A DNA stretch of 64,000 nucleotides from a virus. Below the pieces are notes generated by a model. It did not search any database, was not told the DNA's origin, and was given only the letters and a program-made list of their open reading frames with translations. This document shows positions 40,774 through 49,538 of the stretch, one piece after another (within the stretch, counting starts at the first letter, position 1; every line of letters begins with the position of its first letter). The translations under genes were made by a program, and so were the position numbers. The stretch covers positions 32,504 to 96,503 of the IMG/VR virus record IMGVR_UViG_3300040758_000047; one strand, given 5' to 3'.

Positions 40774-40946
40774 CCCACCACGACATCGACCTTGCCATCA
40801 AACGGCTACGCCGACGATTAGACAAGATCATGGCCTGTACTTCGGGGATGCCGAACTACCCCAGCATCGCCAAACGAGTGAGCCTGATTCGAGAGGCCAT
40901 TGAGTCAGTCGAAGGACGAGAACAGCGGTTGCGGAGGGTGTCGTGA
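40770..40946 (+). CDS. 58-residue protein
   Basis: Reads [24 protein letters not shown]-coupled to the upstream gene and GTGA-coupled to the next. Basic, helical. Confidence 0.55.
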   Translation: MTHHDIDLAIKRLRRRLDKIMACTSGMPNYPSIAKRVSLIREAIESVEGREQRLRRVS

Positions 40947-41152
40947 CCCGATGGTGGACCCGCTTTGTCCGCAACCTGTTCCCCTACTCCACCCTGGCTG
41001 AAGTCGAAGACAGCGTGACCTCGCACCTCAGACGGTTGATTCCACCTACTGGATCGCGTTTGGATCTGTTAGCCCGACAAGAACGCGGAGAGACTTTAAC
41101 TAAACCACAACCAAGACCTGTCTTGGTTAAAAGAAAGAAGGCTTCCAAATGA
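40943..41152 (+). CDS. Small basic protein
   Basis: 69 residues (MTRWWTRFVRNLFPYSTLAE). GTG start overlaps the upstream stop; ends ATGA with the next. Basic tail VLVKRKKASK. Confidence 0.55.
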   Translation: MTRWWTRFVRNLFPYSTLAEVEDSVTSHLRRLIPPTGSRLDLLARQERGETLTKPQPRPVLVKRKKASK

Positions 41153-41754
41153 AGCAAAATAAGGGGCAGAAGAGAGGGAAAGTTCGACAAGCGATGACCA
41201 TCGTTCAGAAAGCCGTCCTGAAGCATCCCGATCAGCGCACCCAGAACCTCTCGCTGTTCCGCTTGGAGCCCTCGGTTTACCGTTGGATTATTGACGGACC
41301 CGGCAGGCCGTTTGACTGCGTAGACTATCTGAGCCTTCACGACGGAGTGAAGCAACTGCGCGTTTTGGTCGAGACCGATCCAGCCTATGTCGGTGTGGAC
41401 CTCACGATTGTTCCAGTGGAACTACCGCCAGAGGAAAGAGCGGCGCGACGTGTGAGTCCGCTTTGCAAGGATAGAGATCTAGAAGCAATCGCCACAATTA
41501 TCCGGGAAGAGACCGCGATAGATAAGCTCATCGAGGCTACCAACCTTCTCTTAGCATACGAGTATCCGAGACGCCTGCAACCAAAACGCCCAGGCCTTGA
41601 CCTTACATGGGCAGGTTTGGTGCTCTCAATCATCGAGGCTTTGGAAATAGCCCAAAGGCAGGACCTCTCTAACCTCAAGAAACAGCTTACGGAAGGCATC
41701 AAGGACATCAAGATTTACTCTGCCTTGCCTCCCCAGATGGAGAAACCGCAATGA
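41149..41754 (+). CDS. Unknown protein
   Basis: 201 residues with basic N-terminus (MKQNKGQKRGKVRQAMTIVQ) and a helical C-terminal half. ATGA-coupled both sides. Domain not recognised. Confidence 0.6.
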   Translation: MKQNKGQKRGKVRQAMTIVQKAVLKHPDQRTQNLSLFRLEPSVYRWIIDGPGRPFDCVDYLSLHDGVKQLRVLVETDPAYVGVDLTIVPVELPPEERAARRVSPLCKDRDLEAIATIIREETAIDKLIEATNLLLAYEYPRRLQPKRPGLDLTWAGLVLSIIEALEIAQRQDLSNLKKQLTEGIKDIKIYSALPPQMEKPQ

Positions 41755-41966
41755 GCATCGACATCACTACGTTTGTGGACCCCACAGACCCCGATTTCGC
41801 AGAAATCCGAGGGATGGCTATCGCTGGTTTCTCCTTGGACGAAATGAGGGCAATGTGGAGGCTGAAACATAGCAAGAGAAAGGTAGTGTCCCAAAACGGG
41901 GCTGATCCCAAGACTTTTTCTCTTGACCAAACCAAACAAGAAAGGAATAGTCGTGAGAACGATTAA
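41751..41966 (+). CDS. Small unknown protein
   Basis: 71 residues (MSIDITTFVDPTDPDFAEIR). ATGA-coupled upstream, and the next gene starts inside its end. Confidence 0.55.
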   Translation: MSIDITTFVDPTDPDFAEIRGMAIAGFSLDEMRAMWRLKHSKRKVVSQNGADPKTFSLDQTKQERNSREND

Positions 41967-42219
41967 TACCACAACACTACACGAAGCTCAGGAACCGCGT
42001 CACGCCCCGTTCGAGCGGGGGCGCATGTATAGCATGCTGGATTTGCTAGGAGGGGGCACCGCTACCTGCGATGACTGCCACCGCTGGCAGCGATTTTCAT
42101 CGCTTGACCCCCGACGTTCGCTCGCACAAACAGGATGGACATTCGAAGGCGGTAAAGATCTTTGTCCTGTATGCTCACCCAAGCGTAACCAAACCGAAAG
42201 GGAGAAAGGAGCGCCTTAA
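41953..42219 (+). CDS. Small zinc-ribbon-like protein
   Basis: 88 residues from a GTG after AAAGGA. CDDCHRW and CPVCSPKR could form one ribbon. Its TAA stop is followed by a well-coding frame at +1 (see the next entry). Confidence 0.5.
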   Translation: MRTINTTTLHEAQEPRHAPFERGRMYSMLDLLGGGTATCDDCHRWQRFSSLDPRRSLAQTGWTFEGGKDLCPVCSPKRNQTEREKGAP

Positions 42220-42388
42220 ATGCAACACAACATCGATTGCTCTCCAGCGGTTGCTGGAGAGGCAGCCGGATCTCGCCGGAGAGTTTCAGGCGATACGCCA
42301 AGGTTTAAAGACCGGAGAAGTAGCGCGGCAACACGAGATCCAACTCGGTTTGCTTGATGGGATAATCGCGCAACTTCGCGGTACTTAG
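42218..42388 (+). CDS. Well-coding frame without a proper start; possible +1 frameshift product
   Basis: The frame reads LQRLLERQPDLAGEFQAIRQ and ends DGIIAQLRGT, clearly protein-like, but no ATG, GTG or TTG lies near its start. The ATG at 42220 opens a different, unlikely frame. The upstream gene stops CCT TAA, with AAAGGAG two bases upstream of CCT, an arrangement resembling the RF2 frameshift site. CTCTCCAGC/GCTGGAGAG forms a 9-bp hairpin just after. It may be reached by +1 shift, use a rare start, or carry a mutation. Confidence 0.4.
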   Translation, partial: KCNTTSIALQRLLERQPDLAGEFQAIRQGLKTGEVARQHEIQLGLLDGIIAQLRGT

Positions 42389-42449
42389 ATGCGTCTTGCA
42401 TTTTGGCACACTCCAATGCATTATTGAATTGCGCCAAGATTCTAGTGAG

Positions 42450-42473
42450 GCCCCGGTGCCAGCCGGGGCTTTT
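42450..42473 (+). terminator. Intrinsic terminator
   Basis: GCCCCGG, TGCCAG loop, CCGGGGC, then TTTT. Ends the operon that starts at about 39768. Confidence 0.8.
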
Positions 42474-42516
42474 GCATTTATGCTATCTTAACCTCGGTTG
42501 TGAAGAAAGGGCCGAA

Positions 42517-43008
42517 ATGGAATTATCCCCATCAATGAGAGATTTGGTTGACCGCCTAGTGGAGCAGCAGCGGGCGTCCAATGCCGATTTGTCGCTTCAG
42601 AATCGGGTCATGCTGGAGCACGCAAGAATCGCCGAAGAGAACAACGATTTCCTGTGGCGTGCGATCATTGCCGAGATGCGCGCTCTCATCACGAAGTACA
42701 ACGGGACGTTTCGGAACCAATTCTACCTCACGCCCGAAGATCCAGAGGGCGAGAAGTCCGTTATGGTAAGCTGCTCGGTATTCCCGCTGGCGAGCCTCAC
42801 CCTTTCCCGGCCATCCCCACATTTCTTCGAGTTCTCTATTGACCGAACTCAGGGGTCTTTTGCTCCCCGCAAGGGCACGAATGGTCGTATTGACGTTAAG
42901 CCGGACTCTAACCGCAACGTCCCCATGGTGGCCCAAGACGGGACCCCGCTCCCAACACCCCTCGACGTAGCCGAATACCTGCTTGAGCCTCTTTTCCGTC
43001 CCCGCTAA
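42517..43008 (+). CDS. Unknown protein
   Basis: 163 residues from the ATG after GAAAGGG (MELSPSMRDLVDRLVEQQRA). Helical N-terminal half, beta-rich C-terminal half. No family recognised. Confidence 0.6.
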   Translation: MELSPSMRDLVDRLVEQQRASNADLSLQNRVMLEHARIAEENNDFLWRAIIAEMRALITKYNGTFRNQFYLTPEDPEGEKSVMVSCSVFPLASLTLSRPSPHFFEFSIDRTQGSFAPRKGTNGRIDVKPDSNRNVPMVAQDGTPLPTPLDVAEYLLEPLFRPR

Positions 43009-43062
43009 ACGATCAACGGCAGATTTAGGACACTACCACTCATGCGGTAGAAGAAAAAACTC

Positions 43063-43091
43063 TTGACTTGAGTCAAGAGAAGAACTATACT
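43063..43091 (+). promoter_or_regulatory. Consensus promoter of the recombination operon
   Basis: TTGACT, 17 bp, TATACT; a palindrome follows at +8 to +23. Confidence 0.85.
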
Positions 43092-43104
43092 CACAAACGG
43101 AAGA

Positions 43105-43120
43105 AGTCCCACGTGGGACA
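43105..43120. promoter_or_regulatory. parS-like palindrome downstream of a promoter
   Basis: AGTCCCACGTGGGACA between the -10 and AAGGAG, in a repressor-like position. Confidence 0.85.
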
Positions 43121-43137
43121 AGAAGGAGAAAACACAA

Positions 43138-43332
43138 ATGAACTGGCCCAGTAAGCTGTTTGCGGTTCGCCGCCGATTCAAGGGGTTGGGACCGTCTCCC
43201 ACGGTCGTGTTCTGCGAAGAAAGCGCCTTGCGGCGCGGTGATATCGCCGTCGAGTATACATTGAACACCGATCCATTCTTGGTGGATTTAACGGTCGTCA
43301 GAAACGACATCCCGGAAGGAGAAGAGAAGTGA
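43138..43332 (+). CDS. Small unknown protein, first in the recombination operon
   Basis: 64 residues (MNWPSKLFAVRRRFKGLGPS) after AAGGAG. ATGA-like overlap with the RecT gene start (GTGA). Its position suggests an early factor. Confidence 0.6.
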   Translation: MNWPSKLFAVRRRFKGLGPSPTVVFCEESALRRGDIAVEYTLNTDPFLVDLTVVRNDIPEGEEK

Positions 43333-45137
43333 ACGACGAACTGCAACCGGCCAAGGCCGTGCCCGAAACCATGAAAGCGGTGACCAAGTTTACCGCAGAA
43401 CATGCCCGCGAAGTCGGATTGCCCAGCCCCGAAGCCGTGAACTACATGATGAGCATTGCGAACATGCTGTTAAGCAGCGCCCTCATTACTCAGGACATGG
43501 CATTGCCAGATTCGGAGATTGGCAGACTCAGAGGCATGGGCTACACCCCAGAACAGATCACGGAATTTCGCGACAAGTACGTCCGCTCGAACGCAATGGC
43601 GAAAATGCTAGTGGGCCACGAAATGAGCATTGACCCGATGGCCGCTCTCCAAGACATCGACATCGTGAAGGGCAAGATTTTCGTCCGCTACCCTCAACTG
43701 ATCGACCAGATGATCCGCAAGGGCTTCACCGTCAAATGGGTAGAGCGGACCAACGAACGAGCCGCTATCGAGGTCGCTCGGCCCGGTATTGACGCGGAAA
43801 CCTTCGAGTTTACCATTCAGGACGCCAAGCAGGCCGGTCTCACCGAAACCAAAGAAGGCAAAGAGGGTATGTACCAGAAGCGTCCACGAGTGATGCTCTC
43901 TGCCCGTGCTGCGTCGGAAGCCTACCGAATGACTGGTGGACGTGGGAACGTCTACACTCCAGAGGAAAAGGATGAGATATTCAACTCCACGACAGCCGAA
44001 CCTTCCGAATCGGACAAAAAACGGGCGGAAGTAATTGCGGCCCGCGACGATATGAAGGTGGCGCTCAAACCCAAGCCCGAACCGTCGCCGGTTGTGGAAA
44101 TTACCAAAGATCCTCAACCTGCTCAAACCGAGCCGATTACTGCCCAATACGCGATTCACAGGGTTTTCCACACCGGGGGTGGCGGCGAACGGGTGATCCC
44201 GACCGACGAAATTCGGCCGAAACGCGAGGAGGATGCCAACCTTAGAGCACAAGCCCTTGCGAATGAGACCAATAGCCCATACGAAGTGGTTGAGGTCAGC
44301 GCATCGGGCGAAGTTCAAACCAAACAAAGATTCAACCCGCCAACTAGGATGCCCGAGAAACCGCAGGAGAAGCCGCAGGTTGAGCCGGAGCACTCCAAGC
44401 CAGTCATAGAGCCCTCCGAAGCATCGGACGCCAAGAAGGCCCTCATGGCCCGTCTAAATGCCCTTGCAAAAACCCTGGCGCTTCCCATCAAGACGGCGGG
44501 TTCCCGATTCAACGCTTTTTTCGCGGGATGGTTCGGTTGCGGGCTGAAAGAGCTTCCCAAGGACCCGGCTGAGTATCAGGTGGCTGTGGAAGAACTCGAA
44601 AGCTGTATCAATGCCGACGTAAACGAGTTCAACTCGGGACCGGAAGAGGCCGGGAAGAGGCGCGCACGGTGGGCCAAGGAAGTGCGCAATTTCCTTGACG
44701 GTCAATGGCCCAAGAACCCCGAAACCGTGGCTTTGGGATGCACCCTTTGCCGACGCTGGAGATTAACCCCTCCCCAGTTCAAGACTTGGTTTGAATCGGG
44801 GGTCATCGCTCTCGACTTCACTCCCCAAGAGGACGGCCACGCTTACATTCGGCTGATGCTGGCTACTCCCAATCTGCGGTCTGGAGCCGATCTGTTGGAT
44901 TGGTACAACAAAAATAAACTCGAATCTGGGGTCTTGGCGGCAGCAGTGCAGCAGATCGAGCAACGGGCCTTGAAGTGTTCTTTGGAACAAGCCAAGGAAC
45001 AAGACATCGACAAAGCAGTGAAGGCTTGGTTATTGGCGGCGGGTGAACAGACTCCCAAGACCGCGCCGCCGCCCAAACAGGAGCCCCCAGCATCCACTGA
45101 GGACGATGGGGGCGGAATCTTTGACGAACTGTTATAA
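43329..45137 (+). CDS. recT: RecT-family single-strand annealing protein
   Basis: 602 residues, GTG start. The core (residues about 80-215) has the RecT pattern: MLVGHEMSIDPMAALQDIDI, KIFVRYPQLIDQMIRKG, and YQKRPRVMLSARAASEAYRM. A long C-terminal part, Pro/Glu-rich then globular (FFAGWFGCGLKELPKDPAEY), is unusual for RecT (about 270-350 residues). It anneals single strands for phage recombination. A PD-(D/E)XK nuclease follows at 45329, but a TnpB relic lies between them. Confidence 0.75.
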   Translation: MNDELQPAKAVPETMKAVTKFTAEHAREVGLPSPEAVNYMMSIANMLLSSALITQDMALPDSEIGRLRGMGYTPEQITEFRDKYVRSNAMAKMLVGHEMSIDPMAALQDIDIVKGKIFVRYPQLIDQMIRKGFTVKWVERTNERAAIEVARPGIDAETFEFTIQDAKQAGLTETKEGKEGMYQKRPRVMLSARAASEAYRMTGGRGNVYTPEEKDEIFNSTTAEPSESDKKRAEVIAARDDMKVALKPKPEPSPVVEITKDPQPAQTEPITAQYAIHRVFHTGGGGERVIPTDEIRPKREEDANLRAQALANETNSPYEVVEVSASGEVQTKQRFNPPTRMPEKPQEKPQVEPEHSKPVIEPSEASDAKKALMARLNALAKTLALPIKTAGSRFNAFFAGWFGCGLKELPKDPAEYQVAVEELESCINADVNEFNSGPEEAGKRRARWAKEVRNFLDGQWPKNPETVALGCTLCRRWRLTPPQFKTWFESGVIALDFTPQEDGHAYIRLMLATPNLRSGADLLDWYNKNKLESGVLAAAVQQIEQRALKCSLEQAKEQDIDKAVKAWLLAAGEQTPKTAPPPKQEPPASTEDDGGGIFDELL

Positions 45138-45138
45138 C

Positions 45139-45325
45139 TCGTAAGCAACCGCGCGGCTGAAGCCGGCGGCTTTGTAACTAAGCCATGCTAAACAGCAGCA
45201 CAACTCGCTACGTTCGGCCCGCTTACAGTGGCCCTGCCAGCTATTACCCTGGCAGCGTTGGTATCCGCGTGCGCCGCGCTATCCCTCCGCATGGCTGAAG
45301 CCAGCGGTTTCTCGCGCAAAGGAGT
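45139..45325 (-). mobile_element. Minimal TnpB-derived relic
   Basis: Contains the C-terminal tail of a TnpB on the minus strand: HADTNAARVIAGRATVSGPN ending ASCAAV (45188-45277), with the RuvC-III Asp but no upstream body. Both ends carry GGCTGAAGCC(G/A)GCGG. The first 127 bp are identical to 63874-64000. It lies between recT and its nuclease partner without breaking either. It may be a deletion derivative or a solo 3' end. Confidence 0.65.
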
Positions 45326-45328
45326 TTT

Positions 45329-46000
45329 ATGAACGGCCTCACTTATCTCGACGACAGACACGAGTACCGGCTGAATGGAATCTGGAAGCCGGGAGTCACA
45401 CGAGTGCTTGCCGACTGCGGTTTTAACAAGGGGTCCGACTTCTTCGATGAAGAGTCTCGGGTGCGTGGGCAATTAGTCCATAAGGCTCGTTTCCTAGTGG
45501 ACGAGCACGCACCCGAGGCCGAAACACTGGAGGACGTGCTTGAAGTGATGGACCTCGGCGAGACTATCCAGCCTTACGTAGCGGGGTGGGTATGGTTCAA
45601 GAGGGAAACGGGATTCAAACCGATCGGCCACGAGCAGCCGATGTGTCTACCGGACCTGAATGTTTGCGGGACTCCAGACGTTTGGGGCCTGTACCCAAGC
45701 GGCAAGCTGGTCCTGATCGATACCAAGGGTTGGAAAAGTCAGGGGAGTAGGCCCAAGCGGGCGGCAGAGATCCAAACAGCGGGCTACAAGTTGATGTTGA
45801 AACACTCCCTGAATCTCACCGCCGATTTACGGGATATTGTGGCGTTGCCTGGGGATGGCACCTTTCGAGTGTATCGGTGCTCCAACCCCATGGATGAAGC
45901 AATCTTTCGGGCGTGCTGTATGATCTGGCACGACCGTGCCAATAACAAATTGATTGATGGTCTGGAAGGACCATCGGACAGGAGTAACTCTAATGGATAA
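45329..46000 (+). CDS. PD-(D/E)XK nuclease, RecT partner
   Basis: 223 residues after AAAGGAG. GTPDVWGLYPSGKLVLIDTK gives the D...(D)xK signature of the restriction-like fold, and the helix before it (TIQPYVAGWVWFKRET) fits RecB/Cas4/RecE-type phage exonucleases. The gene follows recT, so the two form a recombination pair: it resects DNA ends for RecT. Overlaps the next start by eight bases. Confidence 0.7.
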   Translation: MNGLTYLDDRHEYRLNGIWKPGVTRVLADCGFNKGSDFFDEESRVRGQLVHKARFLVDEHAPEAETLEDVLEVMDLGETIQPYVAGWVWFKRETGFKPIGHEQPMCLPDLNVCGTPDVWGLYPSGKLVLIDTKGWKSQGSRPKRAAEIQTAGYKLMLKHSLNLTADLRDIVALPGDGTFRVYRCSNPMDEAIFRACCMIWHDRANNKLIDGLEGPSDRSNSNG

Positions 46001-46784
46001 ATCCACAGCGTTAGTGCCGTTCAATGCCCAGACCTTAAAGACGCAAGCCAGCCAATTGTCGGTGGTCTTGGATATCAACGTCCCGGCGTTACAGATGGAG
46101 GTTGAGGCCCATCTTCAAGGGCTCGCCTCTTTACAGGTTCAGGCGAAAACCCTGAACATCCAAGATGACTCCACTTACGGCGAAGCGATGGAGTTACGGA
46201 AGAACGTGGCCACCCGCGCCGATGGACTGACGCGGATCTGGTCGAGGTTCAAGGGGCCTTTGAACGGCGCTCGCGCTACCGTGCTGGAGTTAGAACACGC
46301 GACAGTGGACCCCTTGACCGCTATCAAGGACATACTCACCAAGAAGGGCGAGAAGTACCTGAACGACATGCGGCGTGCCAAGGCGGAAAGCGAAGCGGCC
46401 TTCGCTCGCGTAGCTGAAGAACAGCGCCTCAAACTGGAACGCGAAGCCGCCGCACTGATGGCCCGTGGGCGGGTGGCAGAAGCCGAAGCCAAGACTCAGG
46501 AGGCCCAGATCACCATTACGCCGACCTTGGCTAACGCTATCCCTGTAGTCGCCGATGCCAAGGTGGGCACGCAGTTCAAAGGCTCCTGTACGGATATCAT
46601 TGCTTTCGCCAAGGCGATTGCAACGGGCAAGGTCAATCTGATGCAGGAAGTCAAGCCGGGAGACATGCGGCCTATCCTGGTCGTCGATCAGGTAGTGTTG
46701 AATGCCGTTGTCTTTCATCATCAGGATTCCCTCAACTGGCCCGGTATCACGGTTACGAGCGGGGCCAAGATATCCACGAGGTAA
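45993..46784 (+). CDS. Coiled-coil protein in the recombination operon
   Basis: 263 residues from the ATG at 45993 (MDKSTALVPFNAQTLKTQAS). Residues about 115-165 form a charged coiled coil (RRAKAESEAAFARVAEEQRL). The C-terminal third is globular. Similar proteins lie next to recT in other phages. Role unknown. Confidence 0.6.
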   Translation: MDKSTALVPFNAQTLKTQASQLSVVLDINVPALQMEVEAHLQGLASLQVQAKTLNIQDDSTYGEAMELRKNVATRADGLTRIWSRFKGPLNGARATVLELEHATVDPLTAIKDILTKKGEKYLNDMRRAKAESEAAFARVAEEQRLKLEREAAALMARGRVAEAEAKTQEAQITITPTLANAIPVVADAKVGTQFKGSCTDIIAFAKAIATGKVNLMQEVKPGDMRPILVVDQVVLNAVVFHHQDSLNWPGITVTSGAKISTR

Positions 46785-46788
46785 ACTT

Positions 46789-47043
46789 ATGCGAGAAGCC
46801 ATCTCGTTCATCTTATGGTGCGCGTTATTTGCTCTTGCCTCTATAGGAGGGTTCGCTTGGGGCTCCTGGGTGGGGCAAGCAATCGTGCACGCGAAACAGC
46901 GGAAGACTCAACCTCCTGTCTGCCGATTCTGCGGTGAGTCAGATGTTATTTTAGTCTCAGATGAGGACGGCACAGCCTGTCTGCCATGCTTTCGATTCAG
47001 GGAAGCTTTGGCCGAGTTAGAGAGGATGTGGAACTTGAGATAG
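46789..47043 (+). CDS. Membrane-anchored Cys4 protein
   Basis: 84 residues from MREAISFILWCALFALAS. N-terminal transmembrane helix, then CRFCGESDVILVSDEDGTAC-type and CLPC for one zinc site, and a helical end. Role unknown. Confidence 0.6.
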   Translation: MREAISFILWCALFALASIGGFAWGSWVGQAIVHAKQRKTQPPVCRFCGESDVILVSDEDGTACLPCFRFREALAELERMWNLR

Positions 47044-47079
47044 GGGACGTGAAATGAACGTCAATATAGGAGCAAGTCT

Positions 47080-47316
47080 ATGAAAACGTATACGAATTTT
47101 GTGTCGAGCAACGTAAAATCTCTCGCTTACGATGAGGCGGCTAAGGAGGTTTTTGTGACCTTCAAGGATAAGGCTGGTAATGCAACGTCAACCCACGCCT
47201 ATCGACCTATCCCCGAAGACACCTTCACCGACCGAATCCTGAACGCCCCCTCCGTGGGAAGCGCCGTCCACCAGTTCCTTGTCAAGGGAACCTGTGAGCG
47301 GAGGAAGATAAGCTAA
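47080..47316 (+). CDS. KTSC-domain protein
   Basis: 78 residues with the KTSC-type pattern: SSNVKSLAYDEAAKEVFVTF, then Y-R/P-P-x-F and LNAPSVGSAVHQFL. KTSC domains often accompany lysyl-tRNA synthetase-like or nucleic-acid enzymes in bacteria and occur alone in phages. Function not known. Confidence 0.65.
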   Translation: MKTYTNFVSSNVKSLAYDEAAKEVFVTFKDKAGNATSTHAYRPIPEDTFTDRILNAPSVGSAVHQFLVKGTCERRKIS

Positions 47317-47501
47317 TGGAATACTCACGCGAGGGGAGCCTGCCCGAAAATACAGGTGCCCGCTGCCGGTACTGCCATGGCGACCACAACAAGGAGACCA
47401 TTCTGTGCGACCGCGAGGCTTATCTGCGTCTGCGTGCGGTGGAGGCGCTCGAAGATATCGCAGAATACCTCCGTTCACTTTTCGAGTCCCACGTGGGATA
47501 A
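47316..47501 (+). CDS. Small zinc-knuckle protein
   Basis: 61 residues (MEYSREGSLPENTGARCRYC). CRYCHGDHNKETILC could coordinate one zinc. TAATG overlap upstream. Its last codons (ESHVG) are a parS-like palindrome. Confidence 0.55.
   Translation: MEYSREGSLPENTGARCRYCHGDHNKETILCDREAYLRLRAVEALEDIAEYLRSLFESHVG
47485..47500. promoter_or_regulatory. parS-like palindrome at a gene end
   Basis: AGTCCCACGTGGGATA; read as ESHVG then stop. Confidence 0.75.
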
Positions 47502-47504
47502 CCC

Positions 47505-47621
47505 ATGCCCTACCTCTACTACCGGCTCCTTTTCGGGCTCGCGGTGTTCGGTGAAGCTCGGGCTGTCATTGTTAGGGGAATTGATATAATTCCCATTGTT
47601 AGGCTGCGGGGGATCGGGTAG
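47505..47621 (+). CDS. 38-residue peptide before the helicase
   Basis: MPYLYYRLLFGLAVFGEARA; stop directly abuts the helicase ATG (TAGATG). The DNA also holds a perfect TATAAT at 47586-47591, so it may instead be promoter sequence. Confidence 0.4.
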   Translation: MPYLYYRLLFGLAVFGEARAVIVRGIDIIPIVRLRGIG

Positions 47622-49424
47622 ATGCCTCTCCGCCCCTACCAGACTCAGTGCCTAGCCGACATCCAAGAGAACCTTCACCAGGGGATCTCCAGACAATTAG
47701 TCGTGATGGCAACGGGGCTGGGCAAGACCGTGGTCGCGGCCCATATTCCCGAAATGGTTGAACTACGCAGGCAGAGAAAGCGCGGCCTCTTCCTTGTCCA
47801 TCGCAATGAACTTTGTGAGCAGGCCGCGCGCAAATTCCATCAGTACAATCCCCATCTGAAGGTCGCTATTGAACGTGCCGACTATCGGGCTGAAGATGCC
47901 GACATCGTAGTGGCTTCTGTTCAGACACTCGGTAAGGCCGAGTATGAAGGGGCGGAAAACGAAGGCTACTGGAAGTATGGTGACCGGCTGACTCAGTTCG
48001 ATCCCGACCAGTTCAGCTTTCTGATAGTTGACGAGTGCCATCATGCCAGTGCCGTGAGTTACCAGTCTGTCTTCCGTTACTTCCGTGTGCTGAAAGGCGA
48101 GGCTGACTGCGACCCATCGAAGCTATTCATTGGGATCACCGCCACACCAAACAGAAGCGACAACATCGGCTTGGAAGTCCTATTCGACCGCATAAGTTAC
48201 AACTACGGAATCGCGGAGGGGATCACGGATGGATGGCTGACGCGGATCATCGCTCATCGAATCGAGACAGAGCATGACATCAGCCAGGTCCACATAACGC
48301 ATGGAGACTTCAACCAAGCCGAGTTAGAGGCGGCAGTCAACACCCCCGCACGAAATGAACTCATCGCTCGTGAATACTGCAAACATAAGCCAGAAGGGCC
48401 AGCTTTCTTCTTCACCGTGGACATAAAACATGCTGTTGACTTAGCAGAGGTTATGCGGGCACACGGCGTTAAAGTCTACCCGATCAGCGGTCACACTCCA
48501 GAATTAGAGTGTAAGCGGTTCATGCGGCTAATTAACGAAGGCGAGATCGACGGCCTAGCTTCTGCGGGGAAACTCATTGAGGGCATCGACGCCCCGCGTG
48601 TGATGACGGCGGCTATGTGTGTGCCGACGAAATCCAAACTCCGTTTCCAGCAGATGGCCGGGAGAGTTGTCAGGCCCTTCCCGGCACCCGAGGACAAAGA
48701 GTCCCACGTGGGATGGGTTAAGCCACATGCTTTGATCCTTGACTTTTGCGATCTGAGCGGCAGACATTCTCTGGTCACGATCGCTTCTCTCTTCGGTCTA
48801 CGGGCTAAGTTCGATGCCAAGGGCGGCGACGTTCTTCAGCAGGCCCGCGCTATTGAAGAACTCGAAGCCCAAAACCCCGGTTTAGACTTCCGTGACGAAC
48901 CGGATCTGGAGTCCGCCAGAGCCAAAGCTGACAAGTTCAAGACCTCTCGTCACCTGGTAGACCTTTTGAAGCCTCCCGAGTGCCCCGAGGAACTCCGCAA
49001 ACTAAGCCGATTTACATGGCTGAAAGAGACTGAGGGATCTTACCACCTTGGCCTGATGAACAACAGTATGCTTTCGATCCGCGAGAACGGATTAGGGCAT
49101 TGTGAAGTTTACCGCCATGTTCGGGGGATCAGAACCAAACTGTACGTAGCCAAAGACCTAAAAGAAGCAGTGGAAATGGCCGAACATGAGGTTCCAGGAG
49201 AAGATCGAAAAATTATGGCGGCGACAGCCGCCTGGAGAAAAGAACCGCCAACTGGAGCCCAAGCGAGGCTGCTGTTTGTGTTGGACCGGAAGCTCAAACG
49301 GGAGTTCCGGGACCCTGGTCAATTACATACCTTCCTTCTACAGCGCTTCACGGCTGGAGATATCTCCCAGAGCCGAGGAGGTGTGAGCGCTAGAATCGAT
49401 TCTCTCCGTGCCGCTCGCTCCTAA
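47622..49424 (+). CDS. Superfamily 2 DEAD/DEAH-type helicase
   Basis: 600 residues. Motif Q/I at the start (LRPYQTQCLADI), Walker A ATGLGKT (30-36), motif II DECH (IVDECHHAS), motif III TATP (GITATPNRSD), motif V-like SAGKLIEGIDAP and VI RxQQMAGRVVRPF. An about 130-residue C-terminal domain follows. It resembles phage and bacterial helicases of the UvsW/RecG-like/HsdR-type class; the exact role (branch migration, replication restart) is unknown. A parS-like site lies in the coding sequence at ESHVG. Confidence 0.8.
   Translation: MPLRPYQTQCLADIQENLHQGISRQLVVMATGLGKTVVAAHIPEMVELRRQRKRGLFLVHRNELCEQAARKFHQYNPHLKVAIERADYRAEDADIVVASVQTLGKAEYEGAENEGYWKYGDRLTQFDPDQFSFLIVDECHHASAVSYQSVFRYFRVLKGEADCDPSKLFIGITATPNRSDNIGLEVLFDRISYNYGIAEGITDGWLTRIIAHRIETEHDISQVHITHGDFNQAELEAAVNTPARNELIAREYCKHKPEGPAFFFTVDIKHAVDLAEVMRAHGVKVYPISGHTPELECKRFMRLINEGEIDGLASAGKLIEGIDAPRVMTAAMCVPTKSKLRFQQMAGRVVRPFPAPEDKESHVGWVKPHALILDFCDLSGRHSLVTIASLFGLRAKFDAKGGDVLQQARAIEELEAQNPGLDFRDEPDLESARAKADKFKTSRHLVDLLKPPECPEELRKLSRFTWLKETEGSYHLGLMNNSMLSIRENGLGHCEVYRHVRGIRTKLYVAKDLKEAVEMAEHEVPGEDRKIMAATAAWRKEPPTGAQARLLFVLDRKLKREFRDPGQLHTFLLQRFTAGDISQSRGGVSARIDSLRAARS
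48700..48715. promoter_or_regulatory. parS-like palindrome inside the helicase gene
   Basis: AGTCCCACGTGGGATG. Confidence 0.75.
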
Positions 49425-49425
49425 A

Positions 49426-49459
49426 CAGAGAGTGCTGTGTTCTTTGGTAGTGTCCTAAA
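49426..49459. repeat. Left direct repeat of the HicB cassette
   Basis: CAGAGAGTGCTGTGTTCTTT followed by GGTAGTGTCCTAAA. Both parts recur to the right of hicB (49903-49916 and 49953-49972, two mismatches in the latter), in the opposite order. Confidence 0.6.
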
Positions 49460-49502
49460 CACCAGCGCGCGCAGCGCTTCGGTGGCAAGGGGCGTGAATT
49501 TG

Positions 49503-49522
49503 TGATACTATCCGTAGTATCA
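49503..49522. promoter_or_regulatory. Inverted repeat upstream of hicB
   Basis: TGATACTA tccg TAGTATCA, a perfect 8-bp repeat, likely the HicB operator. Confidence 0.6.
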
Positions 49523-49538
49523 AGCTGGAATACGCCGT

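Noticed and set aside
43608-44393. Minus-strand frame of 261 codons over recT
   Set aside because: Shadow of the RecT core; composition Phe/Arg-rich and no start signals.
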